Notes under the pieces: generated by a model
What the model was told of the DNA's origin: nothing
The model's database searches: none
Seen by the model: the letters and a program-made list of their open reading frames with translations, nothing else
DNA from: Arenibacter echinorum
GTDB taxonomy: Bacteria; Bacteroidota; Bacteroidia; Flavobacteriales; Flavobacteriaceae
NCBI RefSeq assembly: GCF_003259375.1
Contig: NZ_QLLN01000005.1
Location: 62,001-126,000, forward strand
DNA: 64,000 nt
Direction: 5' to 3'
Position numbers and translations under genes: made by a program
Part shown: piece after piece, positions 8,652 through 19,313 of the stretch
How positions within the stretch are numbered: the stretch's first letter is position 1
How the letters are laid out: each line of letters begins with the position of its first letter

Positions 8652-9365
8652 ATGGCTAAGGACATTCTGGGCAAGGCGCTTTTAGATTACCAATCTGGTA
8701 ATTATTCTGAAGATATCAAGACCTATTCGTCATTGGATGAGGAGGATATAATACCCATTCCATACCTATTTCGGGACTTTAAGAAAATGCCCCCCTTAGA
8801 ACAAAAAGCATTAAAGCTTTGCAACGGCAATATCTTGGATATAGGTTGTGGAGCAGGCAGCCATAGCCTGTATTTACAAAAAAAAGGTCTTGCCGTTACA
8901 GCTCTGGACCAATCTCCCGGAGCCATTGAAACCTGCAAACTAAGGGGCATTGAGCATACCGTATTACAAGATATTCAGGATTTTAATCTTCAAAAATACG
9001 ATACCCTCTTAATGCTTATGAACGGCATTGGGATAGTGGGGAAATTAAAAAACATAGACCAGTTCTTTTCACATTTAAAGTCGCTCTTAAAACCTAAGGG
9101 TCAGATACTTTTGGATTCCAGCGATATCATTTATATGTACGATGAAGATGAAGATGGGGGCTATTGGATTCCCGATGATCAAAATTACTACGGGGAAGTC
9201 ACCTTTGAAATGGAATATCAAGGTGAGAAAAGCGAAGCCTTGGATTGGTTATATTTGGATTATAACACTTTGCAACGTGCGGCAAATGCAAATAACTTAA
9301 CTTGTGAGCTTGTAAGCAAAGGAAAACATTACGACTATTTAGCCAAACTTACCGTAATGGGGTAA
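8652..9365 (+). CDS. Class I SAM-dependent methyltransferase
   Basis: Cytoplasmic methyltransferase of 237 residues. Motif I for SAM binding is ILDIGCGAGSHSLYLQKKG at about residues 61-79, followed by an acidic strand end VTALDQSPGAIE. LLMLMNGIGIVGKL corresponds to motif IV and LKPKGQILLDSSDI to the later strand. The acceptor substrate cannot be inferred. It starts at the ATG at 8652; no operon partner is close on the plus strand. Confidence 0.85.
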   Translation: MAKDILGKALLDYQSGNYSEDIKTYSSLDEEDIIPIPYLFRDFKKMPPLEQKALKLCNGNILDIGCGAGSHSLYLQKKGLAVTALDQSPGAIETCKLRGIEHTVLQDIQDFNLQKYDTLLMLMNGIGIVGKLKNIDQFFSHLKSLLKPKGQILLDSSDIIYMYDEDEDGGYWIPDDQNYYGEVTFEMEYQGEKSEALDWLYLDYNTLQRAANANNLTCELVSKGKHYDYLAKLTVMG

Positions 9366-9425
9366 TACGGAGCGATATTTTTCGTTACCCTAAAAGTGAC
9401 AGTCCTTTAATAAAAACTGACAATA

Positions 9426-10205
9426 ATGAAGAAATTATCCTTAGTGTTTTTGTTGACCTTTACCCTATTCCTAGGTTGTTCCAAGGACTCCACCGACAGC
9501 GATACCCTAAAGGTAGATAAAACGGCCAACCTAAAAGGTCCGGGCGATTCTGCAAACGACTTGCTTTCCGACACCAATTTTAAAAACTTGGTCATCGAAA
9601 TTGCTTATGTAACGAATTTTGCGCCTACAGAAACGGCCGTTTCCAATTTTGTAGACCTTCTAAACGAGCGTACCTATAAGGATAACATAAGCATTATTTA
9701 CAAGGAATTGGACTCTCCCAAAAAGGATAGTCTGTCCATTGACGAAGTATTTGATTTGGAAAAAGAAAATAGAACCGTATACAATAGTGGTGACACCTTG
9801 GGACTGTATATCTATTTTACCGATGCCACTGCCAGTGATGACAATCCCGATGAAGATCTAGTAACTCTTGGCGCCGTTTACCGGAATACCTCTATGGTCA
9901 TTTACGAAGCTACCATAAGAAATTTGGCCTCGAAGAGTTCTTTGATCAGTACTGCTACCGTAGAAACAGCTACCTTAAACCACGAGGCAGGACATTTATT
10001 TGGTTTGGTAAACTTGGGAACAGAGTCTGTAAACGATCATGAGGACCCTGATGCCAAAAGCCATTGTACCGAACAGAATTGCCTAATGCGGGCAGAGCTC
10101 CAATTTGGATGGGGGATGGCCAAAATGTTAACGGCCAAAAATGGGGCAATCCCCAGTTTTGGTCCAGAGTGCCTTCTAGATCTTCAAGCTTATGGAGGCA
10201 AATAA
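9426..10205 (+). CDS. Secreted zinc metalloprotease-like lipoprotein
   Basis: Lipoprotein of 259 residues (MKKLSLVFLLTFTLFLGC) with a zincin active site: HEAGHLFGLVNLG, giving His186, Glu187 and His190. A later His, possibly H205 in NDHEDPD, may be the third ligand, and NCLMRAEL near 218-224 looks like a Met-turn. The low-complexity start after the Cys is typical of surface lipoproteins. The substrate is unknown. It stands 27 bp upstream of ridA, so cotranscription is possible although the functions seem unrelated. Confidence 0.8.
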   Translation: MKKLSLVFLLTFTLFLGCSKDSTDSDTLKVDKTANLKGPGDSANDLLSDTNFKNLVIEIAYVTNFAPTETAVSNFVDLLNERTYKDNISIIYKELDSPKKDSLSIDEVFDLEKENRTVYNSGDTLGLYIYFTDATASDDNPDEDLVTLGAVYRNTSMVIYEATIRNLASKSSLISTATVETATLNHEAGHLFGLVNLGTESVNDHEDPDAKSHCTEQNCLMRAELQFGWGMAKMLTAKNGAIPSFGPECLLDLQAYGGK

Positions 10206-10232
10206 CTCTTACACGAAAACCTATTATAGCAA

Positions 10233-10613
10233 ATGAAAAAAATAGTTACTACCACAAACGCACCTGCCCCAATAGGGCCTTACAACCAAGCTGTCCTAGC
10301 AGGAAATACACTGTATATCTCAGGGCAAATTCCCATAGACCCAAAAACCGGGGATTTGGTGTCAGGGGATATTAAAAAGGAAACCGAGCAATCCATGCAA
10401 AACTTAAAAGCCATTCTTACAGAAGCAGGAATGACTTTTGAAAATGTTGTTAAATCATCGATTTTCGTAAAGGATATGCACCAGTTTTCACAAATAAATG
10501 AAGTCTATGGCGCCTATTTTGATGCGGATACCGCACCAGCTAGGGAAACTGTAGAAGTTGCCAATCTTCCCAAATTTGTAAATGTTGAAATATCTATGAT
10601 AGCTATTAAATAG
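10233..10613 (+). CDS. ridA: RidA family enamine/imine deaminase
   Basis: Cytoplasmic protein of 126 residues, the usual RidA length. RidA hydrolyses reactive enamine/imine intermediates from PLP enzymes such as threonine dehydratase. Diagnostic blocks are APAPIGPYNQAVLAGNTLYI near the N-terminus, SGQIPIDPKTGDLV, and near the end ARETVEVANLPKFVNVEISM with the conserved Arg. The stop overlaps the convergent kinase gene by 8 bp. Confidence 0.95.
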   Translation: MKKIVTTTNAPAPIGPYNQAVLAGNTLYISGQIPIDPKTGDLVSGDIKKETEQSMQNLKAILTEAGMTFENVVKSSIFVKDMHQFSQINEVYGAYFDADTAPARETVEVANLPKFVNVEISMIAIK

Positions 10614-11457
10614 AGCTTTTGTGAAATTCAACCAGACCTTCAATGGGTCTTTGTCTTATAACACCTAGGATCAGATCGTTTCTTTCTACGACTGTGGCAA
10701 GTTCTTCCCGCAGGTAATAGGCTATACTGCCTACAAAACTTACTGGTACCTTAGTGGCCAATTCAAACTGCATAATGTAGTTGTTCACAAACTGCTGAAA
10801 GCCCTTATCAATTACCCCTCTGCAATAAGGGTGGTTTTTGTTTTCCACTATAAATCTGGCGAAAGTGGCCAAATACGTATTTGGATTGGGCTGTTTGTAA
10901 AGATTCTCCTTGATTACATCTGCATCCAAATTGTATTCCTTCGCAAACTTGGTTGCCAAATCCATTGGGATCTTATTAAAGTAATAATCCCTTATCAATT
11001 TCCTTCCAAAAAAGTTACCACTACCATCATCCATAGGAATGTATCCCAAAGAGGTAACCTTTTGATGTAATTTCTCACCGTCATAATAGCTGCAATTGGA
11101 ACCCGTACCTAAAATACATACAATTCCGTGCTGTCCTATTTTTGTGGTGGCAAATATGGCCGCATAGGTATCTTCCTTTACCTCTGCCTGGGCATTTGGA
11201 AAAAAATCATTAAAAATCTCTGTTAAAAACTTTTTCATCCTATCGGTTCCACAACCCGCACCATAAAAGTACAAGTGGGTAACTTCCGACCTATTCTTGG
11301 AAAGTTCAAAATTATTGGCCAAACGGTCTTCGATTACAGGACGCGTCAATACTTCAGGACTTAATCCTAAGGTTTGGGTCATGAACAACTGGTTGCCCTT
11401 CTCATCCAAGGCAATCCAATCCGATTTTGTTGCACCACTATCTACAATCAATATCAT
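10606..11457 (-). CDS. BadF/BadG-type ATPase, probable N-acetylglucosamine kinase
   Basis: Cytoplasmic ASKHA-fold kinase of 283 residues. It begins MILIVDSGATKSDWIALDEK, the phosphate-1 loop of the BadF/BadG/BcrA/BcrD family, and contains GIVCILGTGSNCSYYDGEKL and DDGSGNFFGRKLIRDYY, as in N-acetylglucosamine kinase-like members. A role in amino-sugar recycling fits the nearby namZ, but the substrate is inferred. It follows gap with 84 bp between them, which contain a hairpin. Confidence 0.82.
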   Translation of the reverse strand: MILIVDSGATKSDWIALDEKGNQLFMTQTLGLSPEVLTRPVIEDRLANNFELSKNRSEVTHLYFYGAGCGTDRMKKFLTEIFNDFFPNAQAEVKEDTYAAIFATTKIGQHGIVCILGTGSNCSYYDGEKLHQKVTSLGYIPMDDGSGNFFGRKLIRDYYFNKIPMDLATKFAKEYNLDADVIKENLYKQPNPNTYLATFARFIVENKNHPYCRGVIDKGFQQFVNNYIMQFELATKVPVSFVGSIAYYLREELATVVERNDLILGVIRQRPIEGLVEFHKSSI

Positions 11458-11475
11458 ATAACAAGATTATTAATA

Positions 11476-11521
11476 AAGAATCCTGAAAATAAGCAAAATA
11501 TCGCTTAATCTCAGGATTCTT
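11476..11521 (-). terminator. Hairpin terminator after gap
   Basis: Arms AAGAATCCTGA (11476-11486) and TCAGGATTCTT (11511-11521) pair perfectly; the loop holds a smaller inverted repeat AAGC/GCTT. On the minus strand a T-rich tract follows. It fits the end of the pfkA-gap transcript and separates it from the kinase gene. Confidence 0.6.
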
Positions 11522-11541
11522 CTAATTATTACCCTAATAGA

Positions 11542-12561
<1,020 letters not shown>

Positions 12562-12567
12562 TTAAAA

Positions 12568-13554
12568 TTATGTTGTCATGATATCGGAAACCCTCATAAG
12601 CTCCTTATCAATTTTTGTATGTCCTTTTATTGCCTTACTGATTGGGGTCAGGGTAATTGTATTATCCTGTATTCCCACCATTAAGTTTGTTTTCCCTTCC
12701 AACAATGCTTCTACTGCCTTAACACCCATTCTACTTGCCAAAACACGGTCAAAACAGGATGGTGCCCCACCTCTTTGCATATGTCCCAAAACGGATACAC
12801 GCACATCGTATATGGGAAGATGTTCTTCTACGTACTCTTTTAGTTCAAAAACATTTTTACCTGTTTTATCACCTTCCGCTACCACAACAATACTTGATGA
12901 TTTTCCGGATTGCTTACTGCGTTTCAAAGATTCCAACAATCTTTCGAGTCCCAAGTTTTCCTCAGGAATCAAAATCTCTTCCGCTCCAGCACCAACACCT
13001 GCATTTAAGGCGATATGGCCAACATCCCGTCCCATAACTTCTACAAAAAACAGTCTATTGTGCGAACTGGCCGTATCCCTAATTTTATCGATACATTCAA
13101 CGGCGGTATTCAATGCCGTGTCAAATCCCAAGGTATAAGTGGTTCCAAATATATCATTGTCTATAGTACCAGGGATTCCGATTACTGGAAAATCAAATTC
13201 CTTATTAAAGGTCAAGGCACCTGTAAAGCTTCCATCTCCCCCAATAACTACAAATGCATCTATACCCGCCTTTTTTAATTGATCGTAAGCTATTTGACGG
13301 CCTTCCTTGGTCCTGAAAGGCAAACAACGGGCAGATTTAAGGATTGTACCTCCCTTGTTTATTATGTTGTTCACACTACGGGCATCCATTACCTTAAAAT
13401 CACCTTCCATCATACCTTCATATCCTCTATAGATACCAACGCATTCAACCTTCAAATAGGCACATGTACGTACTACTGCCCTAATAGCAGCATTCATTCC
13501 CGGTGAGTCTCCTCCTGATGTAAAAACACCAATCTTTTTTATTGCTGAAGCCAT
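12568..13554 (-). CDS. pfkA: ATP-dependent 6-phosphofructokinase
   Basis: Phosphorylates fructose 6-phosphate to fructose 1,6-bisphosphate. The 328-residue protein has the PfkA motifs GVFTSGGDSPGMNAAIRAVV at the N-terminus, IGGDGSFTGA, the substrate/catalytic loop IPGTIDND, and LGHMQRGGAPSCFDRVLASR. Length and motifs fit the ATP-dependent bacterial enzyme. It is first in the pfkA-gap transcript; a -7 box lies about 26 bp upstream of its start. Confidence 0.97.
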   Translation of the reverse strand: MASAIKKIGVFTSGGDSPGMNAAIRAVVRTCAYLKVECVGIYRGYEGMMEGDFKVMDARSVNNIINKGGTILKSARCLPFRTKEGRQIAYDQLKKAGIDAFVVIGGDGSFTGALTFNKEFDFPVIGIPGTIDNDIFGTTYTLGFDTALNTAVECIDKIRDTASSHNRLFFVEVMGRDVGHIALNAGVGAGAEEILIPEENLGLERLLESLKRSKQSGKSSSIVVVAEGDKTGKNVFELKEYVEEHLPIYDVRVSVLGHMQRGGAPSCFDRVLASRMGVKAVEALLEGKTNLMVGIQDNTITLTPISKAIKGHTKIDKELMRVSDIMTT

Positions 13555-13579
13555 AAAAATTTTAAAAAAACAAAACTAG

Positions 13580-13587
13580 CAAACTTA
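13580..13587 (-). promoter_or_regulatory. -7 promoter element of pfkA-gap
   Basis: Minus-strand TAAGTTTG matches the Bacteroidota -7 consensus TAnnTTTG. It is 26 bp upstream of the pfkA ATG. No good -33 TTTG is seen at the ideal distance. Confidence 0.4.
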
Positions 13588-13749
13588 TTTCAATAATTAC
13601 CCGACTTTGGCTTTAATTTGACAACAACGGACCACTCCAACGTTTTCGTTGAATAATTTCTTGGAAATTGTTAAATTCATAATCAATTCTTCAGGAAAAG
13701 TGATTATTTAGAAATTGCCCAAAACAACTAAAAAGGATTAAAAATAGCA

Positions 13750-16700
13750 TTAATTACTCCTTAATATTTTACGCAATAGCTCTTTAAAACTGTCGAAGTC
13801 TACTTGATAGGAAAGTCCAACACCTTGGGTATATCCCTGACGATCCGCCAGAAATTGCTGTATTTCATTTTCCCGATTGAATATTTTGGCACTAAGGGTC
13901 CCTTCTTCGTTCAATAAAATCTGAACTTCCACGTCTCCGGCAACAACGGTTTCCGATACTCCGCCTACCGGGACCCCAACCCTTCCATTAAGTAGTACCC
14001 TTTCACTGATCTGGGTAGACAAGGTTACCCCTAATCTATTCTCTGTCTGAATATCTGTGGTTCTATCCAAAATACCTTGTTCATAAGACAATCCAAAATT
14101 TAGTTTGTCGTTGTCGCCCGCCAATAGGGAATTGAGTATTCCCGAGGCAGATTGAAGCAGATTCCCTGTAACAGCCTGTTGATTTATTCCTGTTTGTTCA
14201 TTTACGAAAGAGCCTTGTGCCAATAGGAAAAGAGCATTTTTTTCTGCAATTGTGGGATCCTGCAATCTGTATTCCAATTCGGATTTAACTATGGAATTGG
14301 TACCTGGAAATTCTATCCTCCAATCTATAACGGGACTTTCCAACTCCCCGGTCAGCCTTACCACCACATCGGTAGGTATACGTCTTGTATAGCCAGGATT
14401 ATCCAAGAGCGGAGCAGGATTTGCATTTAAGGCATATACGGCCTCCATATTTAATTGCGCCGCCAAGGGTTCCCTTTCCCAGGTAATATTACCTCCCGGT
14501 TTTACTTTAAAGGTCTTATCCACAATACCGCCGAACTTATAGCGAAACTGCCCCGTCACTACCACGAAATCCCCGTACATATTAAATTTACCGTTGGTAT
14601 TGATTTCAATAAACAAAATTCCCGCACCTGTACCCCTTAAGGAACTGCCTGTTTTGGTATCTACAACAATTTCAACTTCCGCATCAGGAGTTACATCTAG
14701 GTTAAAGGCCAACTCAAGCCCTTCTACCTCCTTTAAAACCCTTTGTCCCTTTTCCGTATCCTCCACTTTCTTACCCACAAAATTGATGAATGAAAAATCC
14801 CCAACGCTAACTACATCACTAATTGGAATTTTTAAGGAAGTGCCCCTTGCCGTTTCTCCATCAACATTGATGGTAAGGGCATTGGTTGGTCCGAAAATTC
14901 TTCCCGTACCATTTAAATACCCAGCTCCATAGTACAATACCTCTTCCTTGAACGGTGTATTAAGTATTAAAAAACGGTCATTATTGGTATCTACATCCAA
15001 GTCCAAGCTCCAATCCTTAAATAATCTATGGGTTATGGTGCCATCCAAGGTTGCCTTGGTATTCATGGCCACATCGGTAAGTTTGATCTTCTGAAAATGA
15101 AAGGTCTGGTCCGATAACTTTACCCTAGAGTACGGAGCAAAACTATAATCCACATTTAAATAGGGAATGGCAATACCCGCTTCATTTAAAGACAGTACAC
15201 CGCTCCAATTGGGATTATTTATAGGTCCCTTTAAAATGGCACTGCCCTGTAGCAAGCCCCGAATATTGGTAATAACGCCCTCTCCCAAGGGACTAAAAGG
15301 CTCTAAATTAAAATTATTGAAGTCTACTATGAGATTTGCCTGCGGAATCTCCTCCCTATTGGAAATATTCCCGACCACACTAAGCTTCTCAGACCCCTTG
15401 TCCACCAAGGAAGTGTTCACCACAAAATCGGTCAAATCCCTATTGCCTACTATACCAATGGCCAAATCTCCCAAGGTAATATTGTTGATTCCAAAATTTT
15501 TAATATTCAAATTGGAGGAAGGCAGATAAACATTGTCCTTCTGCAGAACGTTCAAGGTACCGTTCACCTCCCCATGCAACTTAAGACTGTCTATGGCCGG
15601 TGTAATCTTTCCTAGGGTAACAATCTTAAACTGAAGCTCGATATCCTTATAGGTTGAATCTGCAAGCTGTCCCCGTAACCTAATTTGTTCCTGTTCATTA
15701 TTGTTCATTACCACTTCCTCAATGGAAATGCTATCGAGCGTTTTGTTGATTATTACCTTATTCTTATTGTTTCCATCCTTGTTGAGTATCCATTTATTTC
15801 CTTTAAAACTAACATCGGAAGTTTTTAGACCAATAACAGACTTGTTCTCCTTGTTGAAGGTATGATAGAAATTGAGGTTGTAACTATCATTATATTCGCT
15901 CCCCCCCTTAAATTCCGTTCTAAAAAACAGGGTATCCTTTAAGGTCGTATTGATCAGATTAAAATCCTTTACATCATAGTAGGGGGTTGCCAGATCACCG
16001 ATAGAGACGTAGGTATTGAATAAGGGGTTCTTATTATCAATCTTAACGTCTATGTTATCCAATTCATTACCGTAGGCAACTATACTGGGCGATTTAAACG
16101 TTAGTTTAAAATCCCCTTCATCGGCAATAATATTTCCCCTAATAAAGGTATTGGGATCAAACTTTACCTCCGGAAAAAACACGTCCACAATCTTGTTGTA
16201 GATTTTGAAATTAAATGCCAATCTCTGATTTGCCGATATATTGAAAGGTCTATAATTGGTGTAAATACTTCCCAAGGAATTTTGCAGTAACCTGCCTAGT
16301 TCCTTAACTTTAAAGTTACCCTTCAAGTAACCGGTAATAATATCCGGTGAATTAATATCGATAATTCGGGTGCTGTCATTTTCAAAGGTAGACGAGACCT
16401 TAAAATCCTCAAAGTAGTAGGTTTCGTTCTTGTTCTGGTAATTTGTTTTGGTAAATTTTATATCCCCTACAATGTTGTCCAAGGAATTACCAGTAATATC
16501 CATATTAATATCCCCCTTAAAAATGGATACACTATCATTTATAAAGTTTATCTTTTTAAGGTCGGCATAATCTACCGAGGCAATAAAATTGAAATTATTC
16601 CTGTTTTCCGCAAAATCCGCCAAGCCCTTAAAACTAAATTGAATATTTTCATCACTACATAACAGGGAACCATCAAATAGCTGCTCTTTAAGTATACCCG

Positions 16701-18078
16701 ATACATTGATATTCTTATAGTCGTAGCCATTAAAATTTATGGAATAAACCTGCCCTATTACCTCGGTGTTTAAATATTCCATGACCATCCCCTTGCCTTC
16801 CACATTAAAATCCAGAGTTGTAATCCCTACCTTATCGGATTCGATTAAATTTCCAAGATCAAAATCGATCAACGACACAAAACCCTTGTAAGAGGCATCG
16901 TCTATATGATCAATATCGGTAAGTTCAAGATCAACATAACTACTTCCTATAAGGGTATTGATGTTGGCTTTGGTATTTATTGAAGATTCCGTGATGAGGG
17001 CATCTCCCCTAACCGTAAACTGGCCCAATTTCTGGATCGAAGACGGTAGTACATCCAAAATATTCGGCAGTAAGGCCCTTAATTCATAGTAACTGGAGGT
17101 TACATTCTTCATATTCGCTTCAAGCACAAAACCGGCATCCTTCGTAAAAAGATTCTTGAAATTAAAATCCCCACGGATTCCCGTATTATCCGTTGTTAAA
17201 AACAGATCGTTGGTATTCAAATCGTTCAATACCCCATCAACAATAGTGGAGAATGAAACAATGATATCACTTCCAAATTCATTATATAATAAGTTCACTT
17301 CATTTAAGGCCACGGTAGATTCTATGAATTCGGCATCAATTTTCACTTTGTTCAAAAAGTCCTTAAAATCCTCCCTTTCATAATCGAATATTACCTTGCC
17401 CATTAAATGGGATTGTGGGGTCTTGATACTTAGGGAGTCAAAACGCATCTGCTGTTTTGTATACTTGAATTCGGTTGCCATTTCATTGACCACCACTCCC
17501 CTTTTGCTATTAAAGGACATCTTTTGAATATTGGCCGTAACATCGGGACCAACAATGGTAAAATCGGAAGCGGAGATATTAAGATCCACAAAATTCAACA
17601 TCTCCGTTGTTTCCCTATTTTCGTCTATGAGCTTAAATTTACTATCGCTTATTTCTACATCGGAGGAAGAAAAATAAAAGGGAGGTGTACCCGGGGCACG
17701 GGGTTTTTTATCGTCCAACTTATCAATAAACACCTCAAGATTGGTGCTCTTGTCGTCCTGGTAGGTCCTAAGTTTAAAATTTAGTCTTTCAATTGCTATG
17801 TCGCCAAATTCCAATTTACCGTTCACCAAATTCCGTACATTAAGGATGGAGGTACTTAAATTGTCTATATAGAACAGGGTATCCTGCTTGTAATCCTCAA
17901 TATAAACACCTTTAAGTGAGGTATCCCAGGAAATAAGGGATATCCTTAAGCGTTCAATATTTATATTGGTACCAAATTCTTTATTGATTTCGGTAGTGGC
18001 ATACTTGGCAAAACGGGTCTGGACAAATGGCAAGGAAAGTATTACACTGCCCAAAACGCAAATAAGAACGAGCACCAA
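13750..18078 (-). CDS. tamB: TamB-like translocation/assembly module protein
   Basis: Very large envelope protein (at least 1442 residues) of the AsmA/TamB type: one N-terminal membrane anchor, then long beta-rich repeats thought to form a lipid-conducting or assembly groove between the membranes, ending in a TamB (DUF490) domain with the blocks MYGDFVVVTGQFRYKFGG, RIPTDVVVRLTGELESPVI and GLSYQVDFDSFKELL. The TTG at 18078 is the first usual start codon after a stop, but it would drop the basic stretch KKLRKILVR that precedes the anchor. An upstream in-frame ATG (18141) is followed by TAA at codon 7, so the true start is uncertain. Divergent from tsaD. Confidence 0.88.
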   Translation of the reverse strand: MVLVLICVLGSVILSLPFVQTRFAKYATTEINKEFGTNINIERLRISLISWDTSLKGVYIEDYKQDTLFYIDNLSTSILNVRNLVNGKLEFGDIAIERLNFKLRTYQDDKSTNLEVFIDKLDDKKPRAPGTPPFYFSSSDVEISDSKFKLIDENRETTEMLNFVDLNISASDFTIVGPDVTANIQKMSFNSKRGVVVNEMATEFKYTKQQMRFDSLSIKTPQSHLMGKVIFDYEREDFKDFLNKVKIDAEFIESTVALNEVNLLYNEFGSDIIVSFSTIVDGVLNDLNTNDLFLTTDNTGIRGDFNFKNLFTKDAGFVLEANMKNVTSSYYELRALLPNILDVLPSSIQKLGQFTVRGDALITESSINTKANINTLIGSSYVDLELTDIDHIDDASYKGFVSLIDFDLGNLIESDKVGITTLDFNVEGKGMVMEYLNTEVIGQVYSINFNGYDYKNINVSGILKEQLFDGSLLCSDENIQFSFKGLADFAENRNNFNFIASVDYADLKKINFINDSVSIFKGDINMDITGNSLDNIVGDIKFTKTNYQNKNETYYFEDFKVSSTFENDSTRIIDINSPDIITGYLKGNFKVKELGRLLQNSLGSIYTNYRPFNISANQRLAFNFKIYNKIVDVFFPEVKFDPNTFIRGNIIADEGDFKLTFKSPSIVAYGNELDNIDVKIDNKNPLFNTYVSIGDLATPYYDVKDFNLINTTLKDTLFFRTEFKGGSEYNDSYNLNFYHTFNKENKSVIGLKTSDVSFKGNKWILNKDGNNKNKVIINKTLDSISIEEVVMNNNEQEQIRLRGQLADSTYKDIELQFKIVTLGKITPAIDSLKLHGEVNGTLNVLQKDNVYLPSSNLNIKNFGINNITLGDLAIGIVGNRDLTDFVVNTSLVDKGSEKLSVVGNISNREEIPQANLIVDFNNFNLEPFSPLGEGVITNIRGLLQGSAILKGPINNPNWSGVLSLNEAGIAIPYLNVDYSFAPYSRVKLSDQTFHFQKIKLTDVAMNTKATLDGTITHRLFKDWSLDLDVDTNNDRFLILNTPFKEEVLYYGAGYLNGTGRIFGPTNALTINVDGETARGTSLKIPISDVVSVGDFSFINFVGKKVEDTEKGQRVLKEVEGLELAFNLDVTPDAEVEIVVDTKTGSSLRGTGAGILFIEINTNGKFNMYGDFVVVTGQFRYKFGGIVDKTFKVKPGGNITWEREPLAAQLNMEAVYALNANPAPLLDNPGYTRRIPTDVVVRLTGELESPVIDWRIEFPGTNSIVKSELEYRLQDPTIAEKNALFLLAQGSFVNEQTGINQQAVTGNLLQSASGILNSLLAGDNDKLNFGLSYEQGILDRTTDIQTENRLGVTLSTQISERVLLNGRVGVPVGGVSETVVAGDVEVQILLNEEGTLSAKIFNRENEIQQFLADRQGYTQGVGLSYQVDFDSFKELLRKILRSN

Positions 18079-18128
18079 AAATACTCTGACCAGAATTTTT
18101 CTTAATTTTTTGATAGGGCTTTATGTTT

Positions 18129-18136
18129 TACCTTTG
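18129..18136 (+). promoter_or_regulatory. -7 promoter element of tsaD
   Basis: TACCTTTG matches TAnnTTTG and lies 26 bp upstream of the GTG start of tsaD. It overlaps the region where tamB must begin on the other strand. A TTTG at 18109-18112 is a possible -33 element, but the 16-bp spacing is short. Confidence 0.4.
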
Positions 18137-18162
18137 TACATTCAAATTTTATTCCAAACAAA

Positions 18163-19188
18163 GTGGATAATAAAACTATTTATATTTTAGCCATTGAATC
18201 CTCGTGCGATGACACTTCTGCCGCTGTATTGTGCGGCAATAGGACACTAAGCAATATTGTGGCCACGCAAAAAATTCATGAGGAGTATGGGGGGGTTGTT
18301 CCCGAACTCGCCTCAAGGGCACACCAACAAAATATTGTGCCTGTGGTGCACCAAGCATTAGCCAAAGCAAATATCGATAAAAAACAGTTATCCGCCATAG
18401 CTTTTACACGCGGACCAGGACTTATGGGATCTTTATTGGTAGGAACCTCTTTTGCCAAATCCCTATCCTTGGGGTTGGGCATTCCATTAATTGAGGTAAA
18501 CCATATGCAAGCCCATATTTTATCGCATTTTATTGAGGAAGAAAATTACAAAATGCCTTCCTTCCCCTTTTTGGCAATGACCATTAGTGGAGGACATACG
18601 CAAATAGTACTGGTAAAGGATTACTTTGACATGGAAATTTTAGGCGAGTCCTTGGATGACGCGGTAGGGGAAGCCTATGACAAGAGCGCAAAAATATTGG
18701 GACTTCCGTATCCAGGTGGACCTTTGGTAGACAAATATGCGCAGTTGGGAAACCCAAAAGCTTTCCCTTTTCCCAAGCCCAAGGTAGACGGATTAAACTT
18801 TAGTTTTAGTGGTCTAAAGACCAGTATTCTGTATTTTATACAGCGGGAAACAAAAAATAATCCCAATTTTATCGCTGAAAATTTGAACGATATCTGTGCA
18901 TCCATCCAATATACCATCATCAATATTCTAATGGATAAAATGAAGAAGGCCGTAAAGCAGACCGGTATTACACAAATAGCCATTGGCGGTGGAGTGTCTG
19001 CAAATTCGGGCATTAGACAGGCCCTTAAGAAAGCAGAGGAAAAATGGGGATGGACCTCGTATATCCCTAAATTTGAATATTGCACGGACAATGCCGCCAT
19101 GATAGGTATTGTAGGATATTTAAAATATAAAGAAATGGACTTTGTAGATCAAAGTGTTACCGCCAAGGCAAGATATGTGATCCAATAA
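18163..19188 (+). CDS. tsaD: tRNA N6-adenosine threonylcarbamoyltransferase TsaD
   Basis: Essential tRNA-modification enzyme that, with TsaB and TsaE, transfers threonylcarbamoyl to A37 of ANN-decoding tRNAs. The 341-residue length is typical. The start is GTG. Motifs: ILAIESSCDDTSAAVL at the N-terminus, EEYGGVVPELASRAHQQNI, the metal-binding NHMQAHILSHF, ISGGHTQIVLV, GEAYDKSAKILGLPYPGG, and a late GGGVSANSGIR. Followed by a 125-bp gap with a short direct repeat. Confidence 0.98.
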   Translation: MDNKTIYILAIESSCDDTSAAVLCGNRTLSNIVATQKIHEEYGGVVPELASRAHQQNIVPVVHQALAKANIDKKQLSAIAFTRGPGLMGSLLVGTSFAKSLSLGLGIPLIEVNHMQAHILSHFIEEENYKMPSFPFLAMTISGGHTQIVLVKDYFDMEILGESLDDAVGEAYDKSAKILGLPYPGGPLVDKYAQLGNPKAFPFPKPKVDGLNFSFSGLKTSILYFIQRETKNNPNFIAENLNDICASIQYTIINILMDKMKKAVKQTGITQIAIGGGVSANSGIRQALKKAEEKWGWTSYIPKFEYCTDNAAMIGIVGYLKYKEMDFVDQSVTAKARYVIQ

Positions 19189-19198
19189 CAAGGTGAAA

Positions 19199-19221
19199 AG
19201 TTCAAGGTTCATGGTTCAAGG
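19199..19221 (+). repeat. Short degenerate direct repeat
   Basis: Three adjacent copies of a TTCAAGG-like heptamer (TTCAAGG, TTCATGG, TTCAAGG) in the gap after tsaD. Probably a small intergenic tandem repeat; no function is implied. Confidence 0.4.
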
Positions 19222-19313
19222 TATACTGAATACTTGTGTTCCCCGTTCCTAGATAGTCCATTACTAGGGCAAATCATTTTTTTTGAATTCGTATCTTGGA
19301 ACTTTAAAATATT

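Noticed and set aside
12578-13138. 186-codon antisense open frame over pfkA
   Set aside because: Shadow of pfkA; low-complexity Ser/Pro/Thr-rich product with no start context.
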